Source: a virus
Length of the DNA: 34,232 bases
Reading direction: 5' to 3' (one strand)
Virus record (IMG/VR): IMGVR_UViG_3300031758_000285
Location: 1-34,232 of that record
Shown here: positions 7,395-15,140 of the stretch, one piece after another
How positions within the stretch are numbered: position 1 is the first letter of the stretch
Layout: each line of letters opens with the position of its first letter
Notes under the pieces: model-generated
What the model saw: the letters and a program-made list of their open reading frames with translations, nothing else
The model's database searches: none
Told to the model about the DNA's origin: nothing
Translations under genes and position numbers: made by a program

Positions 7395-7444
7395 GGGAAC
7401 CGGCATTTCTATAAATAATCATACACTGAACAAAGGATGACAAT

Positions 7445-7939
7445 ATGGCTACAACTCCCCAATTAGATCTAACCATGTCAGCAGGCGTGCTGTTGAACTA
7501 TTGTATGGCTCGTGCTGGCATCAATGAAGAAAGACTACGTCGCGACTTTCGCAAGCAGTATGAACTCAACGCAATCACTGCAGTAAAACCCCTGCCTGAT
7601 CGCCAGGGCTACTTGGTCACAACCGCCAACTACGAAATGAAGGTCACTGAATATGGCAAGATCACAGGCATCAAGCACACAGGTAAACCTCGTGACTGTC
7701 GTGTCAAAGAAAAGCAACTGCGACGTGATGTCAAATCTGGTTTGAAAACAGCAGCCCGACAAACAGCCAATCGTGAGCGTGTGGCCCGGAAGTATCCTCA
7801 GAAACCACGTGCTGTACCACAACATCTGCAGGAACAACAGCCTGACTCCATGGCATCAGCTATCGTTGACACTATCCAAAAAGAGGCAAAGGTGCCACGT
7901 GTGTATGTAAAACGCCGCAGAGATCTGGAGCCACATTAA
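7445..7939 (+). CDS. Basic hypothetical protein, first gene of the rightward island
   Basis: 164 aa, SD AAAGGATG before the ATG. Strongly basic: the second half (KEKQLRRDVKSGLKTAARQ, then ANRERVARKYPQKPR and VYVKRRRDLEPH) is a run of Lys/Arg helices typical of nucleic-acid binding, although no named fold is visible. A Tyr/Val-rich central part (DRQGYLVTTANYEMKVTEYGK) looks like a small beta sheet. The gene is followed by the zinc-ribbon and Dps-like genes on the same strand, opposite to the rest of the window, which suggests an accessory or early unit. Function unknown. Confidence 0.75.
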   Translation: MATTPQLDLTMSAGVLLNYCMARAGINEERLRRDFRKQYELNAITAVKPLPDRQGYLVTTANYEMKVTEYGKITGIKHTGKPRDCRVKEKQLRRDVKSGLKTAARQTANRERVARKYPQKPRAVPQHLQEQQPDSMASAIVDTIQKEAKVPRVYVKRRRDLEPH

Positions 7940-7965
7940 CACAGTTGGGGTGCTAAATATGATTT

Positions 7966-8229
7966 ATGCGCCAACACAGGTTTTTTCAACGCTTGCAAGG
8001 CCAGTGGCGTGAGGTAGGACAATGTTGTGCTTATTGCAACTATGCTACTCAGCGTGTCTGGAGCTTGAAACGCCATTATAATAATTGTGATGCTATGAAA
8101 CGCATCAAGAAAGAAATAATTAATGAACAAGAACTCAACCCTAACCAACGATTTGTTACATCAAGCCCTAGCGGAGAACTTTGCCATTTACTTTTCATCG
8201 CACGTGGCGCATGTCAACACACAGGGTAG
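7966..8229 (+). CDS. Small putative zinc-finger protein
   Basis: 87 aa. CAYC and then SLKRHYNNC (about residues 21-41) form a CxxC...HxxxxC pattern like a single C2HC or C2H2-type finger, with basic flanks. The last third overlaps the Dps-like gene by 107 nt in another frame and has the look of a shadow translation, so the useful protein may be the first 50-55 residues. The SD is weak. It could be a real small DNA-binding protein, a decayed gene, or an upstream frame fused to the next gene by frameshifting. Confidence 0.5.
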   Translation: MRQHRFFQRLQGQWREVGQCCAYCNYATQRVWSLKRHYNNCDAMKRIKKEIINEQELNPNQRFVTSSPSGELCHLLFIARGACQHTG

Positions 8230-8620
8230 AACTTTTGTCAGCGATCATAAACTGTTTAAAGGTATCTATGAAGATGCGCAGGCCAATATAGATACCTACG
8301 CTGAATTTTTACGCACTCGCAAAGAATACATGTGCGATAATCTATTGGACATTATCCAACAGAGTTCAATCACAGCAGGTTGGATGGGACCACAGACCGC
8401 AGATGATTACATTGAAGGCTTGTATGATCGCATTGAGGCCTTTGTTGATACCTTGGCAGATCTTTATCGTGCTGCTGAGGCAGCGGGTGATTATGGCCTA
8501 TCGGGTTATATGCAAGAGCGCTTGACTACGCACAAGAAACAGTGCTGGCAGCTACGTGCCATTATCAATGACACAGAAGAAACTGAAGAAGACGAGTCCG
8601 AAGAAGAATCTGACTATTAA
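8123..8620 (+). CDS. Dps-like ferritin-fold protein with an acidic tail
   Basis: 165 aa. Dps proteins form 12-subunit shells that oxidise iron at subunit interfaces and often bind DNA. Here H30, H42, D57 and E61 reproduce the spacing of E. coli Dps H51, H63, D78 and E82 exactly (12, 15 and 4 residues apart). The fifth ligand position (Dps D67) is K46, and the tryptophan beside the first His is Val. The final helix (GLSGYMQERLTTHKKQCWQL) matches the Dps C-terminal helix pattern, including a Trp. An added tail (about 150-165) is nearly all Glu/Asp, unlike the Lys-rich tails that bind DNA. Ferroxidase activity may be weakened. The start is the ATG at 8123 with a weak AAGAAAG site; the stop overlaps that of the convergent gene. 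The family call is firm, the role is not. Confidence 0.8.
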   Translation: MNKNSTLTNDLLHQALAENFAIYFSSHVAHVNTQGRTFVSDHKLFKGIYEDAQANIDTYAEFLRTRKEYMCDNLLDIIQQSSITAGWMGPQTADDYIEGLYDRIEAFVDTLADLYRAAEAAGDYGLSGYMQERLTTHKKQCWQLRAIINDTEETEEDESEEESDY

Positions 8621-9315
8621 GGTCCCGGCAGCCCTGCCTGCTGCGCTTCTTCCAGACGCTGTTGTCTCTCCAACGGCGTCATTTTAGCATAGTTTTGATA
8701 CATCTTGTATCCTGCATAAGCAGGACCTAATACTGCTGCCGTGCCGGCCAACACAGGCAATGCTGCTGTACCGGTAGCACCAGCCAACATAGGTAATGCT
8801 CTGGCAGCCATAGGTGCCAAACGACCTGCTGTTTGTTCAGCAGCAAATTGTCCAACTCTGGCAGCACCACGACCCAGGGTCTGTTGTAAAGGACTACCGC
8901 CTGCTTGGGCAATATTGGTTCCTACCTTTAAGGGATTTACATTAGAACCACCAAACATACCTTGACCTAAACCTACACCTATATTTTTTAAGCTAGTAAA
9001 AGCACCTTTACCTACATCCATAGCAGCACCCACTGTAGGTCTAACACCTGGAATCTTGCTGGCAAGATAACTGCCTGCACCCAGTGCTCCTAAGCCTAAA
9101 GCTTCTTCTTGATTTTCACGCAAAACTTCCATTGTTTTTCTACCAACATTATCCAAAAAACTGGCTTCATTGATCATGGACGAGTCTTGCTTTGGTTGTG
9201 TGGATTTAGCACCTGACAATTGACGTGCTGCCTCATCAATGTCTGCTTCGGTAGGTTCACGGTCAAATTCAACCCTCATACCGTTTACTTCATAGATAAA
9301 TTTTTCAGTTTTCAT
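8617..9315 (-). CDS. Ala/Gly-rich putative internal virion protein
   Basis: 232 aa. The N-terminus (YEVNGMRVEFDREPTEADID) resembles the short beta-hairpin-plus-helix lead found on other phage virion proteins. The middle and end are Ala/Gly-rich amphipathic to hydrophobic stretches (for example LPVLAGTAAVLGPAYAGY, about 187-205) that could cross or insert into a membrane. Such composition fits a protein ejected with the DNA. It is the last gene of the long structural run and converges with the Dps-like gene, sharing a TTAA at the stops. No enzyme motif is visible. Confidence 0.7.
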   Translation of the reverse strand: MKTEKFIYEVNGMRVEFDREPTEADIDEAARQLSGAKSTQPKQDSSMINEASFLDNVGRKTMEVLRENQEEALGLGALGAGSYLASKIPGVRPTVGAAMDVGKGAFTSLKNIGVGLGQGMFGGSNVNPLKVGTNIAQAGGSPLQQTLGRGAARVGQFAAEQTAGRLAPMAARALPMLAGATGTAALPVLAGTAAVLGPAYAGYKMYQNYAKMTPLERQQRLEEAQQAGLPGP

Positions 9316-9332
9316 ATGCTATCTTCAGAGCC

Positions 9333-11366
9333 TTATTGAATACGTTTGAATCTATTATTAGTAGATGTAGTGCCTTCTGTACCCACTGGTTTGTTGCTTG
9401 ATGATCCGGGTGCCGAAGGTGCAGCAGGAGCTGCGGGTGCCGCGGGTGCCGAAGGACGTCCACGCTGGAATCTAATAACATTTTCTGACACTGCTTCATA
9501 GCCAGGAATGGCTTCATTGCGATCAAAAAATCCTGCAATGTTTTTGTTGATCTTTTTCCATTCTTCAGATTCATATTTCTGCCATTCAGTTTCAAATGCA
9601 CCGTAATCTGGCACAGCCTGACCAAACTTTCTGCGATTCCAATCATCGGCTTTTTCTTTAAACAGTCTATTGGTTTCTTTAATCAAGTACTGATTACCAA
9701 CCAGACCCTTGGCTGTGTCTGTGGTACTACTGACAGTGTTCCAAGCGGTTTGTGCATCTAAGTTACTGGCAGCGCCCAAGCCACGCAAGGCCTGCTGTGC
9801 TGTCAAACGTTGCTGTGCAATATCAGCTACTACTGATTCCAATTTGCTCTTTTGATCACGGGTCAAGTTCAATGACTCTAAAAACTTAGTAACTGGCAAA
9901 CCAATGCGAGCATTGGCACCTTGGCTGGATTCAGTATCAATGCTGGCCAACAAGGCATTAAATGCGCCACCGTTTTGCTTCAAGATACCAACTATTTCAG
10001 GATCATTACCTACTCGTTCTATGATACGATCAGCACCAGCAATGGCACGAGTACTGTCAATGCTCTTGTTGTTCACACGCTCGTCATACTCTTTGGCTGT
10101 TTTGGCTTGTTGCTGTTGCCATTCTTTTGCACCTGCAGCATATACACTGGCCTGTTCTAGACCCAAATTCTTTATCTGATCAGGCGAAACTTGGCGTCCT
10201 GCAGTGTCAAGATACACTGTTCTACCATTCACTATAGTTTCACGATAATATTGATTGTCCTTGCCACGGAACAATTCACCTGTGCTGGTTGGTCCTAGTC
10301 TACCAGATTTCAATGATGTACCGCGTATCAGTGTTTCGCTGTCATTGTAGCGCGATTCTGCAGCATCAAGGTCTCTGCTCATAAAACCAAGACCAGCAGC
10401 TGTTAGTTGTTCACGTGCGGACTGAAAGTCACCAGTTTCAATGCCAACCTTAATTAAGTCAAGACCCTGTGCTATCTTGGCAGCAGGCACTGATGCTGGC
10501 CCACCATCACCACCAGGTTGTCGGTAAAAACCTGTGCTGGCTTTTTTGTATATGGCACGTTCTGTTGCTGCTGTATTGGTGGCCACAGCTTTGGCACGCT
10601 GTTTGGCCTGTTGTTCAATGACCTGACGATCCTCATAGACCTTGGCCTGTATTTCTGCTGTTTTAGCTATGGCAGTTTGATGTGCTTTCATGGCATCTTC
10701 AGCAGCTTTCCAAGGTGGTCTTCCCAAGGCCAAGGCTGTGAGATAAGCGTTACCAGCCACACGATCCAGGGGATTGTCATCTGATTCAATCTGTTGGCGT
10801 AGGCCTTCGTCGCCTAATTCTTTATGTTGTGCTGCAATCTTGAAACCCTTGACCACACTGGCTGCTTGTATCTGTTCTTCGGTCTTGGGTGGCTTCTTGG
10901 TAAAGCTGGCATCGGCTGCTGAAAGTTGCTGGCTATTGGAATTATCCATGGCTCGGTATGCATCAGGTTCTGTGTCTTTGGCATATGTCAAGGCCTGATC
11001 CAAGGGTTTATTTTCCTTAAACACATTGTCTTTGATCATATCAATCATACGCTTGACCACATTGGTTTCTTTGGCCACAGCAGCAGGCGCCGACTCAACA
11101 GGCATAGTGGTATCCACATTGGCTACACTGGGTTCTACTTCTGGCACCACAGGTTCTGGAGCAGCAGTCACAGGCGCCGCAGGTCCCATGGCTGAGGTTT
11201 GGCCAGGCATGATAGGTGTAACCTGTACATCTGTACCATCTGATACCAACTGTGTCTGTGGTTGATCTTCTTTGACACCTGGAACAATAGGTTTGGGTAA
11301 AGTCGGATCTTCCTCGTCGGCATAAGTGACACGTTGTTGTTGCGATAGCAGGGGTTTGATTGCCAT
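9333..11366 (-). CDS. Large putative internal or ejected virion protein
   Basis: 677 aa, SD AGGA before the ATG. The N-terminal 110 residues are Pro/Val/Ala-rich and disordered and begin with SQQQRVTYADEED, a motif echoed at the end of the preceding 1181-aa protein. The middle (about 115-600) is charged and helical (AAEDAMKAHQTAIAKTAEIQ and similar), fitting the long helical internal proteins of podoviruses. The C-terminus is a Pro/Ala repeat (SAPAAPAAPAAPSAPG) and a polar tail. I see no transglycosylase or peptidase motif. Its place after the fibre and nozzle genes agrees with an ejection-protein role, which is inference. Confidence 0.72.
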   Translation of the reverse strand: MAIKPLLSQQQRVTYADEEDPTLPKPIVPGVKEDQPQTQLVSDGTDVQVTPIMPGQTSAMGPAAPVTAAPEPVVPEVEPSVANVDTTMPVESAPAAVAKETNVVKRMIDMIKDNVFKENKPLDQALTYAKDTEPDAYRAMDNSNSQQLSAADASFTKKPPKTEEQIQAASVVKGFKIAAQHKELGDEGLRQQIESDDNPLDRVAGNAYLTALALGRPPWKAAEDAMKAHQTAIAKTAEIQAKVYEDRQVIEQQAKQRAKAVATNTAATERAIYKKASTGFYRQPGGDGGPASVPAAKIAQGLDLIKVGIETGDFQSAREQLTAAGLGFMSRDLDAAESRYNDSETLIRGTSLKSGRLGPTSTGELFRGKDNQYYRETIVNGRTVYLDTAGRQVSPDQIKNLGLEQASVYAAGAKEWQQQQAKTAKEYDERVNNKSIDSTRAIAGADRIIERVGNDPEIVGILKQNGGAFNALLASIDTESSQGANARIGLPVTKFLESLNLTRDQKSKLESVVADIAQQRLTAQQALRGLGAASNLDAQTAWNTVSSTTDTAKGLVGNQYLIKETNRLFKEKADDWNRRKFGQAVPDYGAFETEWQKYESEEWKKINKNIAGFFDRNEAIPGYEAVSENVIRFQRGRPSAPAAPAAPAAPSAPGSSSNKPVGTEGTTSTNNRFKRIQ

Positions 11367-11370
11367 GGTA

Positions 11371-14300
11371 TTATCCTAAAAATGTTCTTGTGGGATCGCG
11401 ATCAAGTATGGCTGATCCCGATTCAAATGCAGGTGCTTCTGGTACATCATCATATGTCACACGCTGTTGACCATATATGATAGGTGTAGCTCTGGCTGCT
11501 GTAGTAGTTAGCCCGGCAGCAGTTGTTCCGCCTAGTAAACCACCTAACCAACTGAAATCTGTTCCACCTGTGCTGGGTGCGCCAGGTACAGTGGGTATGG
11601 TAGGTGTTGTGGGTGTTGTGGGTGTTGTGGGTGTTACTGGACTGGGTCCTCCGGAAACGAGTCTTTGTGCCTCTGATACCAATCCATTAACGATTCCTCT
11701 TGTTGCTGCTGAAATAAATGTGTTCGTGAGATACCTTTGCAGTGCTTCCAACCATTTATCTGCGGAGGGGAACTGACTCTGTTGCGGAATAGGTGGATCC
11801 TGCGGCGTTGTAGGTGTGGTTGGTGTTGTAGGCGTTGGTTCAGATGGCGCAACTGGAACTCCTGTTGGTTGTTCAGGCTGTACAGGTGTGATAGGACCCA
11901 AGGGCTGTTCAGGCGTAGGTGTGGTTGTAATAGGTTCTAATTCTGGCGGTGGTGTTGGTATGACCAAGCCTGTTTGGCCACCTGTGCCTGGAGTTATGCC
12001 AGTTTCTCCACCTGTGCCTGGAACTATACCTGTGCCTAATCCACCACCACCAATTGATGGTGCACCAGTTGGTGGCAACAGTGATACGGGTGGCAATGGT
12101 GTAGGTTCTTGTGGTGGCGCTGGTAATGTTGGCGCGGGCGGTGCAACAACACCCGTTTCTCCACCTGCACCCGGTGTTATACCTGTTTGACCACCTGTGC
12201 CTGGTATGGTAGGTGGTTGTAATCCTCCGCCCAGAGGTGCTTGCGGTACAGCATCTATATATTGGCTGGTTCTACGTGTATCGCCTGCGCCTATTATGCT
12301 ATCAACACCCTCATCAGCACGTCTAAAAACATAGATGTCACCGTTGGAATCACGTTCATATCGGTAATTGGGATCAATGCCTGTGTTCTTATTAACAACT
12401 TCAGTCAGTGTAGTTGTATATCCATCAAACCTAGTGTAAGTGCGTGTGCCAGGCCGTTGTACTGGTTGCGTAGGTTGTGTAGGTTGTGTAGGCGCAGTTG
12501 GTTGTGTGGGCGCAACAGGTGCTGGCAATGTGATATCAACCGGCGCTACAGGTGCTGGCGGTATGACAACAGGTGTACCTACTGGTGCAGTGGCTCCAGG
12601 CGGTATTGGTGTGATTGTGGTGGGTCCTGTGGGACCTGTGTCTGTTACAGGCTGCGCAATTGGTAATTCTGCAACAGGTGGTATAGGTGCCGGAGCATTC
12701 ACATAAATTTGATCTGCTATAGATTTTGGCAATACTTTGCCTGTGGGACCGCTGTCACGTCTAAATTCAATAACTTCACCAGTAGGTGTGCGTTCGTATC
12801 TGTAGGTGTTGTCTCGCCCATATGAAGCATATACTTCACGATTGCCAGGTGTTACTTGATCAATGTATTTTGGTGCTGCAGGAGCAGCAGGAACAGCAGG
12901 TGTTGGCGTAGATTGCGTGGGTGGTTTAGGTGTTATTGTTGGCGGTATTACAATATCAACCGGCGCTACAGGTGCTGGCGGTGCTACAACAGGTGTACCT
13001 ACTGGTGCAGTGGCTCCAGGCGGTATTGGTGTGATTGTGGTTGGTCCTGTTGGTCCCGTGTCTGTTATAGGCTGGGCAATTGGCGTTTCAACCACAGGTC
13101 TAGTTAAGTCTGTAAGTAAACCGCCTGGCGGTGCAGTAGGTGCTGTTGGTACCGTAGGTGCTACAGGTGCAGGTGCAACAGGTGTTGTAGGCGCTGTTGG
13201 TGCAGGCGGAGCAACAGGCGCTGTAGATACAGGTGCTGTAGGTGCTACAGGTGTAGGTTCAGCATATCTAAATTGCGCACGTAATTCACGGTCAAATTCA
13301 AGGTTACCTTCTGGGTTAAAGGTAAGCTGACCTGTGATTTGGCCCGTGGCAGGATCAATAAAATCTACTTGACCATTGGCGCGTTCAATAACTTTATAAT
13401 CACGTGCCCAGGCCGGACCACCTGTTAGTTCTCTATCACCTGTAGGAGCAACAGGTGCTGCAGGAGGTGCAGGAGCCACTGGTGCTGTGCCTACGGGTGT
13501 TGTTGGTGTTGGTGCTGCAGGAGGCGCAGGAGCAACTGGTGCTGTAGGTGCAATGGGTCTTACTTCTGCTTCCGGACCAGTGGGTATTCCAGGTGCAACA
13601 GGTTCTGTTGACGGTGGAATCGGAGCAGGCATAGGACCAGAAATTTCTGGTGCCACAGGACCTTCTTGCTGATCTTGTTGTATGTATTCACTGTCTGGTG
13701 GCCTTACAGGTTCTGGTGCAGTGGGTTGTGGTGCTGGTGTTACATCATAGACAGTTTTAGCATTGTACTCAGTTAATACTTGCTGACTTCCATCTGAACG
13801 TATCATTGTAATGGTGCCATCACCATTATCAAAAAATTTCCTATCTGTATAGCGAGGACTTATTAATTCATTTTTCTCATATTGCGGTTGTGGAGTTTCA
13901 ATCACAGCATCTGGTGCATACTTGCCCAGGCCTTGAGATTTTGCCCATAAATCATTTCGCTGCGCTTCAAGTGCATTACGAGCAGGATCTCCATACTCCA
14001 GGCCATCCATCTCATAGGCAATGTCATTCATTTGTTTTTGGATGGCCAGGCGCTGATCTAACGGCAAACGATTGGGATACTTATATCCATCTTTCTGATC
14101 TTGGATCAGGTTGACTCTAGCGCCTTCGGGGAAGTCGCTGAGATCACCCAACGCACCATATTGCCCGCCTACGCTGTCGCCGCCGATGTATTCACCTGCT
14201 AGGTTATAAATTGCTAGACCTCTATTGCTAGGATCAACCACAACATAGGTGCCTTTATTGCCAATGATGCTGTTGCCTGCTGTGTCAACACCGCCTAGGA

Positions 14301-14916
14301 TATTGCCATCATTGTCATAGATGAATTTGCTGCCATCGTCTTCGCGATAGATGTTGATTGCTCTTGGACCTGCTGGTGTAAAGTTAATAAACTTGCCTAA
14401 TTCTTGAGCTGTGGTAATAAACTCTGGAAACTTTTGTTTAACCATTGCACCAGTGTAGTTTGAAAATTGCTGCATACCATAGGCCACGCCTTGGTTGATT
14501 ATACCTGATGTTACACCTTCGCCAAAGTCTTTGCCTTGCAAAGCCGCGGTCAAGCCGCCACGGATACCACCTGTGGCTATGTTTTCAACTAGTTTGCTGT
14601 CGCCTATCAGTGTCTTGGCAATGTCGCTTTTGACGATACCTGATGTCACATAACTGGCCACATAAGCAGCGGCTGCTGCTTTGAGTACATCTTCGGGTTT
14701 GGCTCCTGAGGCCAAAGCAGTGCCTGCGTTGATATAAGGCAGTAACTGCGGCTGTCCAGCAGCCAGGGCCGCTATACTTAATATAGCATTTAAGGGATTG
14801 CTTTTGATGCCTTTGACAGTGGCAACTACAGTGTTTTTGACTGGTTGGAAGATTTCGTCATCTATCCATCTGCCTACATCTTTAACACCTTCCCAAAGAT
14901 CACTAAGAAAACCCAT
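11371..14916 (-). CDS. 1181-aa virion protein with a long Pro/Thr/Val-rich repeat region
   Basis: The N-terminus (about 1-180) has amphipathic and hydrophobic stretches (NAILSIAALAAGQPQLLPYI, DVLKAAAAAYVASYVTSGI) as seen in tail-end or ejected proteins of podo-like phages. Residues about 180-390 form a Gly/Asp/Tyr-rich beta-type region (IYNLAGEYIGGDSVGGQYG). From about 390 to 1120 the chain is mostly Pro, Thr, Val and Ala, broken by short folded islands of the form YRYERTPTGEVIEFRR, and contains a 130-bp duplicated segment and TPT tandem repeats. The C-terminus ends with YGQQRVTYDDVPEAP. The start overlaps the stop of the 74-aa gene. The function is unknown; a stretched virion or ejection protein is the best guess. 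Confidence 0.72.
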   Translation of the reverse strand: MGFLSDLWEGVKDVGRWIDDEIFQPVKNTVVATVKGIKSNPLNAILSIAALAAGQPQLLPYINAGTALASGAKPEDVLKAAAAAYVASYVTSGIVKSDIAKTLIGDSKLVENIATGGIRGGLTAALQGKDFGEGVTSGIINQGVAYGMQQFSNYTGAMVKQKFPEFITTAQELGKFINFTPAGPRAINIYREDDGSKFIYDNDGNILGGVDTAGNSIIGNKGTYVVVDPSNRGLAIYNLAGEYIGGDSVGGQYGALGDLSDFPEGARVNLIQDQKDGYKYPNRLPLDQRLAIQKQMNDIAYEMDGLEYGDPARNALEAQRNDLWAKSQGLGKYAPDAVIETPQPQYEKNELISPRYTDRKFFDNGDGTITMIRSDGSQQVLTEYNAKTVYDVTPAPQPTAPEPVRPPDSEYIQQDQQEGPVAPEISGPMPAPIPPSTEPVAPGIPTGPEAEVRPIAPTAPVAPAPPAAPTPTTPVGTAPVAPAPPAAPVAPTGDRELTGGPAWARDYKVIERANGQVDFIDPATGQITGQLTFNPEGNLEFDRELRAQFRYAEPTPVAPTAPVSTAPVAPPAPTAPTTPVAPAPVAPTVPTAPTAPPGGLLTDLTRPVVETPIAQPITDTGPTGPTTITPIPPGATAPVGTPVVAPPAPVAPVDIVIPPTITPKPPTQSTPTPAVPAAPAAPKYIDQVTPGNREVYASYGRDNTYRYERTPTGEVIEFRRDSGPTGKVLPKSIADQIYVNAPAPIPPVAELPIAQPVTDTGPTGPTTITPIPPGATAPVGTPVVIPPAPVAPVDITLPAPVAPTQPTAPTQPTQPTQPVQRPGTRTYTRFDGYTTTLTEVVNKNTGIDPNYRYERDSNGDIYVFRRADEGVDSIIGAGDTRRTSQYIDAVPQAPLGGGLQPPTIPGTGGQTGITPGAGGETGVVAPPAPTLPAPPQEPTPLPPVSLLPPTGAPSIGGGGLGTGIVPGTGGETGITPGTGGQTGLVIPTPPPELEPITTTPTPEQPLGPITPVQPEQPTGVPVAPSEPTPTTPTTPTTPQDPPIPQQSQFPSADKWLEALQRYLTNTFISAATRGIVNGLVSEAQRLVSGGPSPVTPTTPTTPTTPTIPTVPGAPSTGGTDFSWLGGLLGGTTAAGLTTTAARATPIIYGQQRVTYDDVPEAPAFESGSAILDRDPTRTFLG
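11601..11640 (-). repeat. Tandem GTGTTGTGG-type microsatellite coding for TPT repeats
   Basis: Four near-perfect 9-bp units (GGTGTTGTG on the + strand) encode a Thr-Pro-Thr run near the C-terminus of the 1181-aa protein. Such a run can change length by slippage without shifting the frame. Confidence 0.8.
12533..12663 (-). repeat. Direct repeat copy A within the 1181-aa gene
   Basis: About 130 bp matching the segment exactly 420 bp to the right with roughly ten differences. It encodes the module PIAQPVTDTGPTGPTTITP followed by PPGATAPVGTPVV. The 420-bp offset (140 codons) keeps the frame, so recombination would delete or duplicate a whole module. Confidence 0.85.
12953..13083 (-). repeat. Direct repeat copy B within the 1181-aa gene
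   Basis: Partner of the 12533-12663 copy. The differences are scattered and mostly silent or conservative, indicating an older in-frame duplication held under protein-level constraint. Confidence 0.85.
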
Positions 14917-15140
14917 TATATCTCACTGCGGAATTTTTTAAGATTCTCTTCAATCATACGACGGATCTCATCAGCACCACCTAGATGTTCAAATGATTCT
15001 GGCGATTCTTCAACAAACTCCAGCAGTTCCTCAAGATTTTTTATTTTTTCTGCTGTGGATATTTCCAACTCTTTTGGTATCTTTGTCTGTTGCCGTGTGT
15101 CAGGTGTGACAGGTTCGGGCATATTGTTGTCAATGATCAT
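14916..15140 (-). CDS. Small acidic helical protein
   Basis: 74 aa, SD AGGA before the ATG. Acidic and helical (AEKIKNLEELLEFVEESPES, then RRMIEENLKKF), with no membrane segment. It is locked between two virion genes by one-base stop/start overlaps on each side, so translation is coupled. It could be a chaperone or minor component of the neighbouring large proteins; function not recognised. Confidence 0.7.
   Translation of the reverse strand: MIIDNNMPEPVTPDTRQQTKIPKELEISTAEKIKNLEELLEFVEESPESFEHLGGADEIRRMIEENLKKFRSEI

Larger units (their letters stand above)
6932..7444. other. 513-bp non-coding divergent regulatory region with several inverted repeats
   Basis: No convincing gene. Besides the leftward promoter it holds TTGGG/CCCAA (7077-7081, 7086-7090); an overlapping and therefore competing TGTCCCA/TGGGACA pair (7083-7089, 7125-7131); CGGG/CCCG (7144-7147, 7063 to 7066 offset in the 7100s, i.e. 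7163-7166); a two-part inverted repeat with AGAAATAA/TTATTTCT arms (7229-7236, 7272-7279) around GGGCG/CGCCC (7244-7248, 7265-7269); and a perfect 9-bp hairpin at 7370-7394. This could be a replication origin, a packaging site, a structured leader RNA or clustered operators. No hammerhead core or tRNA was found by eye. Confidence 0.6.

Noticed and set aside
7936-8148. Minus-strand hydrophobic frame opposite the zinc-finger gene
   Set aside because: Its hydrophobicity mirrors the + strand coding; no ribosome site and no neighbour on that strand.
11601-13300. Possible CRISPR-like array from regular repeats
   Set aside because: Units are in-frame protein repeats within one gene, with no constant repeat and unique spacers.
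11477-13672. Long + strand frames rich in Gly, Val and Cys opposite the Pro-rich gene
   Set aside because: Shadows of the low-complexity Pro/Thr/Ala coding strand; no ribosome sites and they follow its repeats.
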